Below, piece by piece: positions 54,026 through 62,759 of a stretch of DNA of 64,000 nucleotides. The notes under the pieces are model-generated. The model saw only the letters and a program-made list of their open reading frames with translations. It was not told where the DNA came from and ran no database searches. Each line of letters begins with the position of its first letter. Within the stretch, counting starts at the first letter, position 1. The DNA lies in contig NZ_BOQE01000001.1 of the NCBI RefSeq assembly GCF_023705585.1, positions 881,341-945,340 of the forward strand, given 5' to 3'. The position numbers and the translations under genes are program-made. Origin of the DNA: Collibacillus ludicampi (GTDB lineage Bacteria > Bacillota > Bacilli > Tumebacillales > BOQE01).

Positions 54026-54435
54026 GTTCTGGACTCCCCTCTTTATACATTGGTCTCATTCAAACCAATAATAATCCGACGACCTGAATGGCTGCTTAAT
54101 AATAACTGAAAGAACGCTTAATATGAGTCGATCTCCAGATGAAGTTGGTTACTCCATCGCGGAAGCATAGTATGTACAAGCGGCTTGTCTAGTCGTTGAA
54201 TCTTCAAGGAGAGCCATCCGTAAGAATACAGATTTCTTCGAACTACAGACAAACTCCCTCGTTGTTGAAGCAGCCGAGGGAGTTCGCAGGTATATTTTCG
54301 GAATACAGCGAGATTACAATGGGCTTGCCAAAACATCACCATTATTTTAAATAAACCGGCACTTCTGCGCGCCGGTATCAGCGTGTAGGCAAAAGTACCG
54401 AAGATACATGGGTCTGCACGCTGGATTGTTAACGA
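54026..54435. other. 410-nt gene-free stretch between argF and the GT-C gene
   Basis: It holds a hairpin AACTCCCTCG (54252-54261) with CGAGGGAGTT (54275-54284), without a T-tract, and the argF terminator below. The upstream region of the GT-C gene (54030-54120) has no promoter I would defend. Confidence 0.5.
54342..54376 (-). terminator. Terminator of the carAB-argF operon
   Basis: ACCGGC (54355-54360) pairs with GCCGGT (54371-54376), followed on the minus strand by TTATTTAAAAT. It is a short stem with a moderate T-rich tail about 60 nt after argF. Confidence 0.65.
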
Positions 54436-55404
54436 TCATGCCATCGTCGCAACGAGAATCGCTTTTTGAACATGCAAGCGGTTTTCCGCTTCGTCAAAAA
54501 CAACCGAATGTGGGCCATCGATGATTTCCGCCGCGACTTCTTCGCCACGGTGCGCGGGCAGACAATGCATAAACAGGTAATCAGGTTTGGCGTGTTTGCA
54601 AAGTTCCTCATTCACTTGGTAACCCTGAAACGCTCGCAGGCGTTCCTGTTGCTCCGCTTCTTGCCCCATCGAAGCCCATACATCGGTATAAATGACGTCC
54701 GCTTGTTGTACAGCCTCGACAGGGTCTTCCGTGATGATCATTTCCGTCCCCAATTGTTTCGCCCACTCTTTGGCTTCGGCTACGATACCCGCATCACAAG
54801 TGTAACCTTTCGGACTCGCTACGCGAATGTTCAGTCCGAATTTCGGCGCAGCCATCAGCCAAGAGTGCGCCATATTGTTTCCGTCGCCGACATAAGCGAC
54901 CGTTAAACCTCTTAACGTTTGCTTATGTTCATGCAATGTCAGGATATCGGCGAGCACCTGGCAAGGATGATGCAGATCGGTCAATGCGTTGATGACGGGA
55001 ACCGAAGCATATTTCGCCAATTCCAAGACATCTTCGTGAGCAAACGTGCGAATCATGATGCCATCGACATAGCGGGAAAGCACTTGGGCGGTATCGGCGA
55101 TCGGCTCGCCGCGGCCGATCTGCGTATCGCTTCCCGAAAGGAAAAGCGCATGACCTCCCAGTTGGTACATGCCGACTTCAAACGAAACACGTGTACGCGT
55201 GGACGCTTTCGTGAAGATCATCCCTAATGTTTTTCCTCGCAGCGGTTGATAGAGTTCTCCGGCTTTAAACTTTTTCTTTACGGTCATCGATAAAGATAAG
55301 AGATATTCAAGTTCCTCCACCGAAAAATCTTTGAAATCGATAAAATCCCGGCCCTTTAAGCGTTGAATCTGCCAATCATTGATCACAGGCATCGCTTTCG
55401 GCAT
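54436..55404 (-). CDS. argF: Ornithine carbamoyltransferase
   Basis: A 322-residue enzyme forming citrulline from ornithine and carbamoyl phosphate. The carbamoyl-phosphate site STRTRVSFEVG is near residue 64, HHPCQ near 140, and the ornithine-binding HCLPAHRG near 280. It is the last gene of carA-carB-argF, 32 nt after carB, and uses the carbamoyl phosphate that CarAB makes. The ATG follows GGAGGGAG. Confidence 0.96.
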   Translation of the reverse strand: MPKAMPVINDWQIQRLKGRDFIDFKDFSVEELEYLLSLSMTVKKKFKAGELYQPLRGKTLGMIFTKASTRTRVSFEVGMYQLGGHALFLSGSDTQIGRGEPIADTAQVLSRYVDGIMIRTFAHEDVLELAKYASVPVINALTDLHHPCQVLADILTLHEHKQTLRGLTVAYVGDGNNMAHSWLMAAPKFGLNIRVASPKGYTCDAGIVAEAKEWAKQLGTEMIITEDPVEAVQQADVIYTDVWASMGQEAEQQERLRAFQGYQVNEELCKHAKPDYLFMHCLPAHRGEEVAAEIIDGPHSVVFDEAENRLHVQKAILVATMA

Positions 55405-55436
55405 ATGTCTCCCTCCGTCATCCAATTTGGAAATCT

Positions 55437-58400
55437 TTAACCGACAAACGCGTGCGGGGTTGCCTCCCGTTTCGCTTCCCATGCCAGGAGAAACGCCCCC
55501 GCCGTATCCAACGATGTTAAACAAGGAATGCGCATTTCCACCGAGAAACGGCGAATCATGAAACCGATACGGTCAGGATCTTGACCGCGAGTCGGAATAT
55601 TCAATACGAAGCGGATCGCACCCGATTTCAGCAAACTTTCTATCTTATCCCGATCCTTTTCGATCGGTACCACGTTCATGACATTTGCGTTCCGCAACGC
55701 TTCGGCTGTATTGGGGGTCGCGTACAACGTAATACCGAGATCGGCAAACCGCTTGAGCAGCGGTAACGCTTCTTCTTTCTCGCGATCGGCGATCGCACAG
55801 AGGATTCCGCCGTTTGCAAGTGTTATACCTGCTCCCTCGAATGCGTTCCGCAAAGCCGCAGGATAATCGTCTCCAATCCCCAGCACTTCCCCTGTCGACT
55901 TCATTTCCGGTCCGAGATGAATATCGAAACCGGTGATTTTGGCGAAGGAAAAGACGGGCGCTTTTACGACGACGAAGGGGCGATTCGCCGCCAGTCCTGT
56001 TCCGTATGGCAGATCAGCCAACGATTTGCCGCACTGCACCTGGATGGACAAGTCCACCATAGGAATCCCCGTTACTTTCGAAATGATCGGTACGGTCCGC
56101 GAAGCACGCGGGTTCACTTCCAATACGTAAATATTCCCCTGATAAATCACAAACTGGATATTGACCAAGCCGATGACCGGCAGATGTTTGGCGATACGTT
56201 CCGTATAGTCGACCAAAGTGGCGATCTCTTCTTCGCTTAAGCTTTGCGGCGGATAGACAGCCATCGAATCTCCCGAATGCACCCCCGCCCGTTCGATATG
56301 CTCGAAAATTCCGGGAATCAAGACGTGTTTTCCGTCGCTGACCGCATCAACTTCCACTTCTTTGCCGCAAAGGTACTGGTCGATCAACACCGGTTGATCC
56401 GGGTTGACATTCGCAGCCAGGCTCATGTATTCGACCAGTTCCCGCTCATTGTGCACGACCGCCATCGCGCGGCCTCCGATCACATAGGAAGGACGGACAA
56501 TCACAGGATAGCCCAGCTGTTCCGCGACACGAACCGCACCCGGGACATCAAACGCAGTACCGCCTTCCGATTGCGGGATCCCCTGTTTCAACAGGAAATC
56601 GCGGAACGCTTCCCTATTCTCCGCGCGGTCGATCGCTGCAAGCGATGTCCCCGCTATGGGAACTCCATATTCGGCCAAAGGTCCTGCCAGATTGATTGCC
56701 GTCTGGCCGCCAAATTGCACGAATACTTGTTCAACACCCTCTTTTTCAATGACGTCGAGAACGTTTTCTACTGTTAAAGGTTCGAAATATAAGCGATCGG
56801 CTGTGTCAAAATCGGTAGAAACCGTTTCCGGGTTGTTATTCATGATAATCGTTTCGTATCCTTGTTTCTTCAATGCCCAGATCGCATGAACCGAACAGTA
56901 ATCGAACTCGATCCCCTGGCCGATGCGGATCGGACCGGAACCTAACACCATTGCTTTCTTACCGTTAGTGGCAGGCACTTCGTCGGAACCGCTGTATGTG
57001 GAATAATAGTAGGGCGTTGCGGATTCAAACTCGGCGGCGCATGTATCGACGAGCAAGTATGCAGGACGGATCCCGTTTCTTTCGCGCCACTCCCGAATCG
57101 TCCGCTCATCTGAACCAACCAGCTTGGCAATGCGCGAATCAGAGAAACCGAGCTGTTTTGCGCGCAACATCATTTCCGGTGTGAGAGCGGACAGTCCGAT
57201 TTTTGACAGTTCCTGTTCCGTGTGAATGAGATCGGCAATTTTTCGAAGGAAGAAGCGATCGATCCCCGTCCGTTCTGACGCTTCTTCCACTGTCATTCCG
57301 CGACGGAACGCTTCAGCCAGATAGAACATCCGTCTGTCATCCGGTTCGCCTGCAAGATAGTTGTAAATCTCATCGGTGGACAGTTGTTTCAACGCTTTCC
57401 ACTCCAAACCGTCCGCACCGATCTCCAGCGAACGCAACGCTTTTTGTAATGCAGCTTCAAACGTGCGTTCCAAAGCCATGACTTCACCCGTCGCTTTCAT
57501 CTGCGTTCCCAATGTGCGATCGGCGGTGGAAAACTTGTCAAACGGCCAACGCGGCACTTTTACCACCACATAATCGAGCGCCGGTTCAAAAGACGCATAC
57601 GTTTTTCCTGTTACAGGGTTGATGATTTGATCAAGATGATGCCCCACGGCGATCTTGGCGGCGATTTTGGCGATCGGATAGCCGGTCGCCTTCGAAGCGA
57701 GGGCGGAGGAACGGGATACGCGCGGATTGACTTCGATCACGTAATATTGTTTGGATGTTGGATGCAAAGCGAATTGCACGTTGCACCCGCCTTCGATCTT
57801 CAGTTCACGAATGATATCACATGCGGCGGTCCGCAGCATTTGATATTCTTGGTCCGTCAATGTTTGAGAAGGTGCCACCACGATGCTGTCGCCCGTGTGC
57901 ACGCCTACAGGGTCGATATTCTCCATATTACAGATGGTAATGCATGTATCATTGGCATCACGCATCACCTCATATTCGATCTCTTTCCAACCGCGGATGC
58001 TCTTTTCCACAAGAATCTGCCCGATGGGCGATTGTTTCAATCCTCTCGTGGCAATCGCGAGAAATTGCTCCATCGTTTCCGCAATGCCGCCGCCCGTTCC
58101 GCCAAGCGTATATGCGGGACGGATGATGACCGGTAGGCCGATTTGTTTTACAAACTCCAATCCTTCTTCCAGCGTCTCGACGACGAGACTCTCCGGAATC
58201 GGCTGTCCGATCGACTGCATCATTTCCTTAAAAAGCTGGCGATCTTCCGCACGTTTAATCGATTCGAGCGGGGTTCCCAGAATCGAAACCCCGAATTTTT
58301 CAAGCACACCGCTTTCCGACAGTTGTACCGCCAGGTTGAGTGCAGTCTGCCCGCCTAAGGTTGCCAACAGTCCTTGTGGACGTTCCTTCTCGATGATGCG

Positions 58401-58625
58401 GCTGATCACATCGACGGTGAGGGGTTCCATATAGACGACATCCGCAATATCCTGATCGGTCATGATCGTCGCCGGGTTGGAATTGACCAGGATGACGCGG
58501 TATCCTTCTTCCCTCAAGGCTTTGCACGCTTGCGTCCCCGCGTAATCGAACTCGGCCGCTTGCCCGATAATGATGGGACCTGAACCGATCACAAGAATGG
58601 TGCTGAGATTAGGTTGCGTAGACAA
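55437..58625 (-). CDS. carB: Carbamoyl-phosphate synthase large subunit
   Basis: A 1062-residue synthase with two homologous ATP-grasp halves. The first half (about 1-400) makes carboxyphosphate, and the second (about 550-940) makes carbamoyl phosphate. The halves share [15 protein letters not shown] and [15 protein letters not shown]. The C-terminal MGS-like allosteric domain (about 940-1062) is present. TTG start at 58625 follows GGAGGG at 9 nt and overlaps carA by 17 nt. Its presence in an arginine operon suggests the arginine-specific enzyme, if the organism has two. Confidence 0.97.
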   Translation of the reverse strand: MSTQPNLSTILVIGSGPIIIGQAAEFDYAGTQACKALREEGYRVILVNSNPATIMTDQDIADVVYMEPLTVDVISRIIEKERPQGLLATLGGQTALNLAVQLSESGVLEKFGVSILGTPLESIKRAEDRQLFKEMMQSIGQPIPESLVVETLEEGLEFVKQIGLPVIIRPAYTLGGTGGGIAETMEQFLAIATRGLKQSPIGQILVEKSIRGWKEIEYEVMRDANDTCITICNMENIDPVGVHTGDSIVVAPSQTLTDQEYQMLRTAACDIIRELKIEGGCNVQFALHPTSKQYYVIEVNPRVSRSSALASKATGYPIAKIAAKIAVGHHLDQIINPVTGKTYASFEPALDYVVVKVPRWPFDKFSTADRTLGTQMKATGEVMALERTFEAALQKALRSLEIGADGLEWKALKQLSTDEIYNYLAGEPDDRRMFYLAEAFRRGMTVEEASERTGIDRFFLRKIADLIHTEQELSKIGLSALTPEMMLRAKQLGFSDSRIAKLVGSDERTIREWRERNGIRPAYLLVDTCAAEFESATPYYYSTYSGSDEVPATNGKKAMVLGSGPIRIGQGIEFDYCSVHAIWALKKQGYETIIMNNNPETVSTDFDTADRLYFEPLTVENVLDVIEKEGVEQVFVQFGGQTAINLAGPLAEYGVPIAGTSLAAIDRAENREAFRDFLLKQGIPQSEGGTAFDVPGAVRVAEQLGYPVIVRPSYVIGGRAMAVVHNERELVEYMSLAANVNPDQPVLIDQYLCGKEVEVDAVSDGKHVLIPGIFEHIERAGVHSGDSMAVYPPQSLSEEEIATLVDYTERIAKHLPVIGLVNIQFVIYQGNIYVLEVNPRASRTVPIISKVTGIPMVDLSIQVQCGKSLADLPYGTGLAANRPFVVVKAPVFSFAKITGFDIHLGPEMKSTGEVLGIGDDYPAALRNAFEGAGITLANGGILCAIADREKEEALPLLKRFADLGITLYATPNTAEALRNANVMNVVPIEKDRDKIESLLKSGAIRFVLNIPTRGQDPDRIGFMIRRFSVEMRIPCLTSLDTAGAFLLAWEAKREATPHAFVG

Positions 58626-59700
58626 GGCTTTGTTCCCTCCGTTCCGACATGAGCTGCATAAAGGATTTGAACAGGTATTCCGAATCTTTGGGTCCCGGGC
58701 ACGCTTCCGGATGATACTGTACCGAAAATGCGGGCAATGTCTTATGGCGAATCCCTTCGATCGTCCCATCGTTCACATTGACATGTGTAACGGAGAGAAC
58801 GTCCGGCAAATCTTCCGTTAAAACGGCGTACCCGTGATTTTGCGATGTGATCCACACTTTTCCGGTGGTGAGGTCTTTCACCGGGTGATTCGATCCACGA
58901 TGACCGAAGCGCATCTTTCCTGTTTTCGCGCCGAATGCGAGCGACAACAACTGGTGTCCTAAACAAATTCCGAAGACAGGATAATGCTCAGCCAGTTTGC
59001 GAATGGTCGGCAAAACATCAACACATGACATCGGATCCCCAGGTCCGTTGGTCAACATGATTCCGTCAGGCTGCAAGGATTGAATCGTTTCAAAAGAGGT
59101 GCGCGCCGGTACGACAGTCACTTTGCAACCCAAGCGCACCAGGGAGTTTTTGATATTTTCCTTTCCGCCAAAATCGACAACGACCACATGGTACATTCCT
59201 GCTGAAGAGGCTGCATACATATTCGGCGTTGTCACCCGCGCCACTTGATCGGTTGGCAAGTCAGGAAATTCCAACGAATCAAACGATTCTATCTCTGTGA
59301 CACCAGGAAGAATCCATCCTTTCATCGTACCCTGTGCGCGAATTTCACGCACGAGCGCGCGTGTATCGACACCGCAGAGCCCGATGATCCGATTCGCTTT
59401 CAAATAGGCGTCGAGCGTCTGTTTCGATTGGTAATGATTCGGTGAATGGCACGCTTCTGCCGTGATAAATCCCGTGAGCCATGGACGGTGTGACTCAAAA
59501 TCGTCCGGGTTGATTCCATAATTCCCGATCAGCGGATACGTCATCACGACGATCTGTCCCATATATGAGGGGTCTGTCAGGATTTCCTGATACCCGGTCA
59601 TTCCTGTGTGAAAGACCACCTCTCCGTACCCGCGGTCACAATGACCGATCATGTCTCCCGTAAATATGCGTTTGTTCTCGAGGATCAAGCATCCTTTCAC
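58609..59700 (-). CDS. carA: Carbamoyl-phosphate synthase small (glutaminase) subunit
   Basis: A 363-residue subunit that supplies ammonia from glutamine. The class I glutamine amidotransferase domain has the catalytic cysteine in [11 protein letters not shown] (near 253) and the His-x-Glu in [11 protein letters not shown] (near 337). The N-terminal CPSase domain contains [17 protein letters not shown]. The GTG at 59700 is used because GAGGAGG lies 7 nt upstream. Confidence 0.96.
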   Translation of the reverse strand: MKGCLILENKRIFTGDMIGHCDRGYGEVVFHTGMTGYQEILTDPSYMGQIVVMTYPLIGNYGINPDDFESHRPWLTGFITAEACHSPNHYQSKQTLDAYLKANRIIGLCGVDTRALVREIRAQGTMKGWILPGVTEIESFDSLEFPDLPTDQVARVTTPNMYAASSAGMYHVVVVDFGGKENIKNSLVRLGCKVTVVPARTSFETIQSLQPDGIMLTNGPGDPMSCVDVLPTIRKLAEHYPVFGICLGHQLLSLAFGAKTGKMRFGHRGSNHPVKDLTTGKVWITSQNHGYAVLTEDLPDVLSVTHVNVNDGTIEGIRHKTLPAFSVQYHPEACPGPKDSEYLFKSFMQLMSERREQSLVYAT

Positions 59701-59763
59701 CAGAACCCCTCCTCTATAAAATGAAGTTCCCGAAGAACCTTTTGATCGTATTCGTTGTGAATT

Positions 59764-59792
59764 ATTATACGTTCGAGTGAATATTTTTTCAA
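59764..59792 (-). promoter_or_regulatory. carA promoter with overlapping arginine box
   Basis: Minus-strand TTGAAA (59792-59787), 17 nt, TATAAT (59769-59764). The -35 overlaps TGAAAAAATATTCA, similar to an ArgR/AhrC half-site pair; a second A+T-rich TATAATAATTCACA covers the -10. Repression by arginine is inference. Confidence 0.7.
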
Positions 59793-59884
59793 CCCTTGAT
59801 TTTGCACCATCTTCCTGCAAGAGGAATAAGATATAGCAACTTCACGATTCCGTCCTTCATCACCCGTATGGAGGTGTATAGACA

Positions 59885-59920
59885 ATGATGAAGGGCGATC
59901 ATATAGATCGTGGTCTTTAA
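59885..59920 (+). CDS. Possible 11-codon leader peptide
   Basis: ATGATGAAGGGCGATCATAT and the following codons give MMKGDHIDRGL then TAA. GGAGGTG lies 8 nt upstream, a good SD, and an intrinsic terminator follows 16 nt after the stop. The arrangement resembles an attenuator leader, though no repeated diagnostic codons are present. Confidence 0.35.
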   Translation: MMKGDHIDRGL

Positions 59921-59935
59921 AGGCCTTTCCCCATT

Positions 59936-59960
59936 AGCCCCCGCGGGGCTTTTATTTTTG
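59936..59960 (+). terminator. Intrinsic terminator 34 nt before the yezD promoter
   Basis: AGCCCC-cgc-GGGGCT (59936-59950) followed by TTTATTTTT. No ordinary plus-strand gene lies upstream; the only candidate transcript is the 11-codon leader. Confidence 0.75.
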
Positions 59961-59993
59961 TAGTCATCCAAATAAGAAAAGATAAAAACTTAC

Positions 59994-60023
59994 TTGACAA
60001 GTAGGCTTACTCGGAAATATACT
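59994..60023 (+). promoter_or_regulatory. Promoter of yezD and the truncated sbp
   Basis: TTGACA (59994-59999), 18 nt, TATACT (60018-60023), about 54 nt before the yezD start. Confidence 0.7.
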
Positions 60024-60076
60024 GAGTTAAAAATTCCTCCAAAAAGTCAGAACATTGTCCGATAGGGGTGACAATC

Positions 60077-60283
60077 ATGTCGCAAACAAATGTTCATTGG
60101 ATCAACGATCCCCGCATCGAAACCATTTTGAAAGCTTTAGAAGGACTGGAATACGGATCGTTGCAAATCACTGTTCATGAATCCCAAATTACGCAAATTG
60201 ATCGCACCGAAAAGAAACGCTTTCCTCTTGAACGCATGCAACCATCGAAGCAAACATCTTTATCGCGCCGTAATCATAAGTAA
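60077..60283 (+). CDS. yezD: YezD (DUF2292) small protein
   Basis: A 68-residue member of the YezD/DUF2292 family: IETILKALEGLEYGSLQITVHESQITQIDRTEKKRF matches the family core (YGSLQITVH and RTEKKR are diagnostic). In Bacilli it is often the first gene of sulfate/thiosulfate or sulfonate transport operons; its function is not established. The ATG at 60077 follows AGGGGTG. The adjacent truncated sulfate-binding protein gene fits that context. Confidence 0.82.
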   Translation: MSQTNVHWINDPRIETILKALEGLEYGSLQITVHESQITQIDRTEKKRFPLERMQPSKQTSLSRRNHK

Positions 60284-60423
60284 AACTGATGAACTCGATA
60301 ATAAATACTTATTATGAATGAGAATGGTTCCGATCGGACAACCGAAGGACCCCGTTACTTGCCGGTATGGCGAGTATTGGGGTTTTTTTTGTTTAAAAAT
60401 CGTTTATAAGGGAGAGAGAAAGA

Positions 60424-60774
60424 ATGAAGCATGGATTGGGGTCAAAACATCTTAAAGAAGGCGTGAAACGCTGGAGCTTATTCTTTTTGGCAGGAAGTCT
60501 CTTGATAGGCACTGCCGGTTGCGCAAATAGCGGTGCAACATCAAAGGAAACTTCCGCCCCATCGAGCGGGACTGTCACGTTACTGAATGTTTCGTACGAT
60601 CCCAATCGGGAACTGTATGAAGACTATAATAAGGCATTTGCGGATGATTGGAAACAAAAGACTGGACAATCGGTTTCCATAAAACAATCCCATGATGGCT
60701 CAGGGAAACAATCCCGGTCGGTCATCGACGGACTGGAAGCGGACATCGTTACTTTGGCTCTTGCTGTGGTGTAA
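60424..60774 (+). pseudogene. sbp: Truncated sulfate/thiosulfate ABC binding lipoprotein (Sbp/CysP)
   Basis: Only the N-terminal 116 of roughly 340-350 residues remain. Signal peptide and lipobox GTAGC (Cys near 37), then the mature N-terminus [21 protein letters not shown] and [28 protein letters not shown], marked by SYDPNRELY and SHDGSGKQ, are classic Sbp. The protein then ends abruptly at VV-stop, where normal proteins continue with YDID. A terminator follows directly. The remainder and the cysTWA permease genes are missing from the window. Confidence 0.85.
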
Positions 60775-60784
60775 TCATAAGAAA

Positions 60785-60845
60785 GACGATCCCTTGGCGG
60801 GATCGTCAGGTTGTTGACAATGTTGGGTCAGCAACCTTTTTATTT
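60785..60845 (+). terminator. Hairpin and terminator after the truncated sbp
   Basis: GACGATCCC (60785-60793) pairs perfectly with GGGATCGTC (60799-60807). It is followed by a second stem AGGTTG...CAACCT ending in TTTTTATTT (to about 60845). Together they look like the original operon terminator, now only 10 nt after the truncated sbp stop. Confidence 0.75.
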
Positions 60846-60852
60846 GCTAAAA

Positions 60853-61626
60853 TCATATTTCGGAAAAAGTATACAGTGGTTCGCGCGCGGTTTCCAAAAT
60901 TGCCTGTTGGATCATTGAAGCAGAAACCGCAGCACCAAAACCGTTATCAATGTTGACCACCGTGACACCAGACGCACAGGATGTCAGCATGGAGAGTAAA
61001 GGGGTCAGTCCGGAAAAATGCGCACCGTAACCAATACTGGTTGGAACGGCGATCACTGGCCGGCGGACGAACCCACCTACGACACTCGCCAACGCACCTT
61101 CCATACCGGCGACTACAATAATCACAGTGGCTGATTGTATGCGCTCGCGTTGTGCGAGAAGACGGTCGATACCTGCTACCCCGACATCGTAGATTCGATC
61201 CACAGGATTTCCCATCCATTCCGCGGATTTTGCTGCTTCCTCAGCAACCGGAAGATCGGCAGTCCCGGCAGAAACAACTGCTACTGTTCCTGCAAACCGC
61301 CGTTCCCAGCCCCCTGCTGTTAACAAACGTGACAGGGGATCATATATCGCTTCGGGAACTTCCTGTTGTACAAGCTCGACCATTTTTTCATTGGCTCGGG
61401 TTACCATCACCTTGCCATGCTTTGCATAAAGGCGGGAAAAAAGAATTTGCACCTGCTCAGGTGTCTTTCCCATTCCGAAAATCACTTCCGGATAACCCGT
61501 TCTGGCCTCGCGTGCATAATCCACTTTCCCGAATCCCAAGTCTTCAAAACCACGTATCTCCTGTTCTGCTTGCTCGACGGATAATTGTCCATTCCGGACG
61601 CGGGATAGTATTTCCTTAAGATTCAT
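60853..61626 (-). CDS. larB: Nickel-pincer cofactor biosynthesis protein LarB
   Basis: A 257-residue LarB/PurE-like enzyme. It carboxylates the pyridinium ring of nicotinic acid adenine dinucleotide and removes AMP in NPN-cofactor synthesis, needed by LarA-type racemases. The family core is AVVSAGTADLPVAEEAA (near 130), VVAGMEGALASVVGGF and VPTSIGYGAHFSGL; it resembles PurE. ATG at 61626 follows GAGGAGG. larA, larC and larE are not in the window, so either they lie elsewhere or the cofactor serves another enzyme. Confidence 0.9.
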   Translation of the reverse strand: MNLKEILSRVRNGQLSVEQAEQEIRGFEDLGFGKVDYAREARTGYPEVIFGMGKTPEQVQILFSRLYAKHGKVMVTRANEKMVELVQQEVPEAIYDPLSRLLTAGGWERRFAGTVAVVSAGTADLPVAEEAAKSAEWMGNPVDRIYDVGVAGIDRLLAQRERIQSATVIIVVAGMEGALASVVGGFVRRPVIAVPTSIGYGAHFSGLTPLLSMLTSCASGVTVVNIDNGFGAAVSASMIQQAILETAREPLYTFSEI

Positions 61627-61709
61627 AAGAGGTCTCCTCCTCATGGTAGAACAAATTCTAGCTATTCCAAAGCGTAACAATTTCTTGTTTCCAGTTTCAA
61701 CCGCACCAA

Positions 61710-62759
61710 TCAAGAGCCTCCGCGTTCCTCGAGTCGTAACAGCTTCCACATTCCATAAGAACAGACCCACGAGACAACAAAAAGCAGGACTAAATAATAT
61801 CCGAGCCCCCCAACGTCAAAGTTCTCTAACCAGGACAGAGAGACGTTTTTCAACCCCAGGTGAGGAATGAGTGCTTGTGTTAATTCGACAAGACCAATAA
61901 GTAACGCAGATACCACAGAAAGAGCGGTTACAACGAGATTGAAATACATTTTGCGCAAAGGATTTTGAAAAGCCCATCCATAAGCTTTGGTCATAAACAC
62001 CTCGTCGGCAGTATCCATCAGACTCATACCTGCTGCAAATAAGATCGGCAGAGACAGGATACCCAATAGAGGTACACCTTTCTCGACTGCACCTGCCGAT
62101 ATAGCCAATAGAGCAATCTCGCTGGCGGTATCAAAACCCAAACCAAATAAAAAGCCTAACGGATACACATGCCAACTCTGGCTAATGATATGAAAGAACC
62201 GCCCGATATAACGGGACAAAAAACCGCGGGATAACAGCAATCGTTCTATTTCTTTCGCTTCATAGATTCCTCGATACATTCTCGAAAATGCCTTGCAAAT
62301 ATTAACCAAAATAAGCAGGTTGATTATTCCTATAAAAAGTAAAAACGATCCGGAAACCGTTGTGCCAATCAGTTCACCATATTCTTTCAAATAGGGCATT
62401 TGGGTCTGTACCCACCCCACCGTAATCGTTGTTAATAAGGTAAGTAAAAACACCACCGTGGAATGTCCTAAGGAAAAGAAGAGTCCTACTCCCGATGGTT
62501 CCTTTCTGTCTTGGATCAGCTTCCGAACCGTATTATCGATCGCTGCAATATGATCGGCATCAAATGCGTGACGAAGCCCAAGTGTATAGGCCAAAAAACC
62601 GATTCCAAACAATGCAGGGTAGTTTCTGGCGACAAGAAACAGGCTAAGTAAACCAAAGATGTGTAAACCAATAATAATCATTCCATAACCGAACAACGGA
62701 TGACTTTTCATTCGAGAAAGCACGAGATCCCACCTCACCTTCCTGCTTCTTTCTATCAT
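61710..62759 (-). CDS. Nickel/cobalt permease (NiCoT/HoxN family)
   Basis: A 349-residue permease with about eight hydrophobic helices. The NiCoT signature RHAFDADHIAAIDN (metal-selective HAFDADH) is near residues 63-76. Further motifs include GLFFSLGHSTVV and LGFDTASEIALL. It imports Ni2+ and/or Co2+. It sits between larB and a sigma-54 activator, touching the regulator gene by 1 nt, so it probably supplies nickel for the LarB pathway. Confidence 0.9.
   Translation of the reverse strand: MIERSRKVRWDLVLSRMKSHPLFGYGMIIIGLHIFGLLSLFLVARNYPALFGIGFLAYTLGLRHAFDADHIAAIDNTVRKLIQDRKEPSGVGLFFSLGHSTVVFLLTLLTTITVGWVQTQMPYLKEYGELIGTTVSGSFLLFIGIINLLILVNICKAFSRMYRGIYEAKEIERLLLSRGFLSRYIGRFFHIISQSWHVYPLGFLFGLGFDTASEIALLAISAGAVEKGVPLLGILSLPILFAAGMSLMDTADEVFMTKAYGWAFQNPLRKMYFNLVVTALSVVSALLIGLVELTQALIPHLGLKNVSLSWLENFDVGGLGYYLVLLFVVSWVCSYGMWKLLRLEERGGS

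Noticed and set aside
56244-56777. 177-codon plus-strand frame opposite carB
   Set aside because: Antisense shadow of a certain gene, with no ribosome-binding site.
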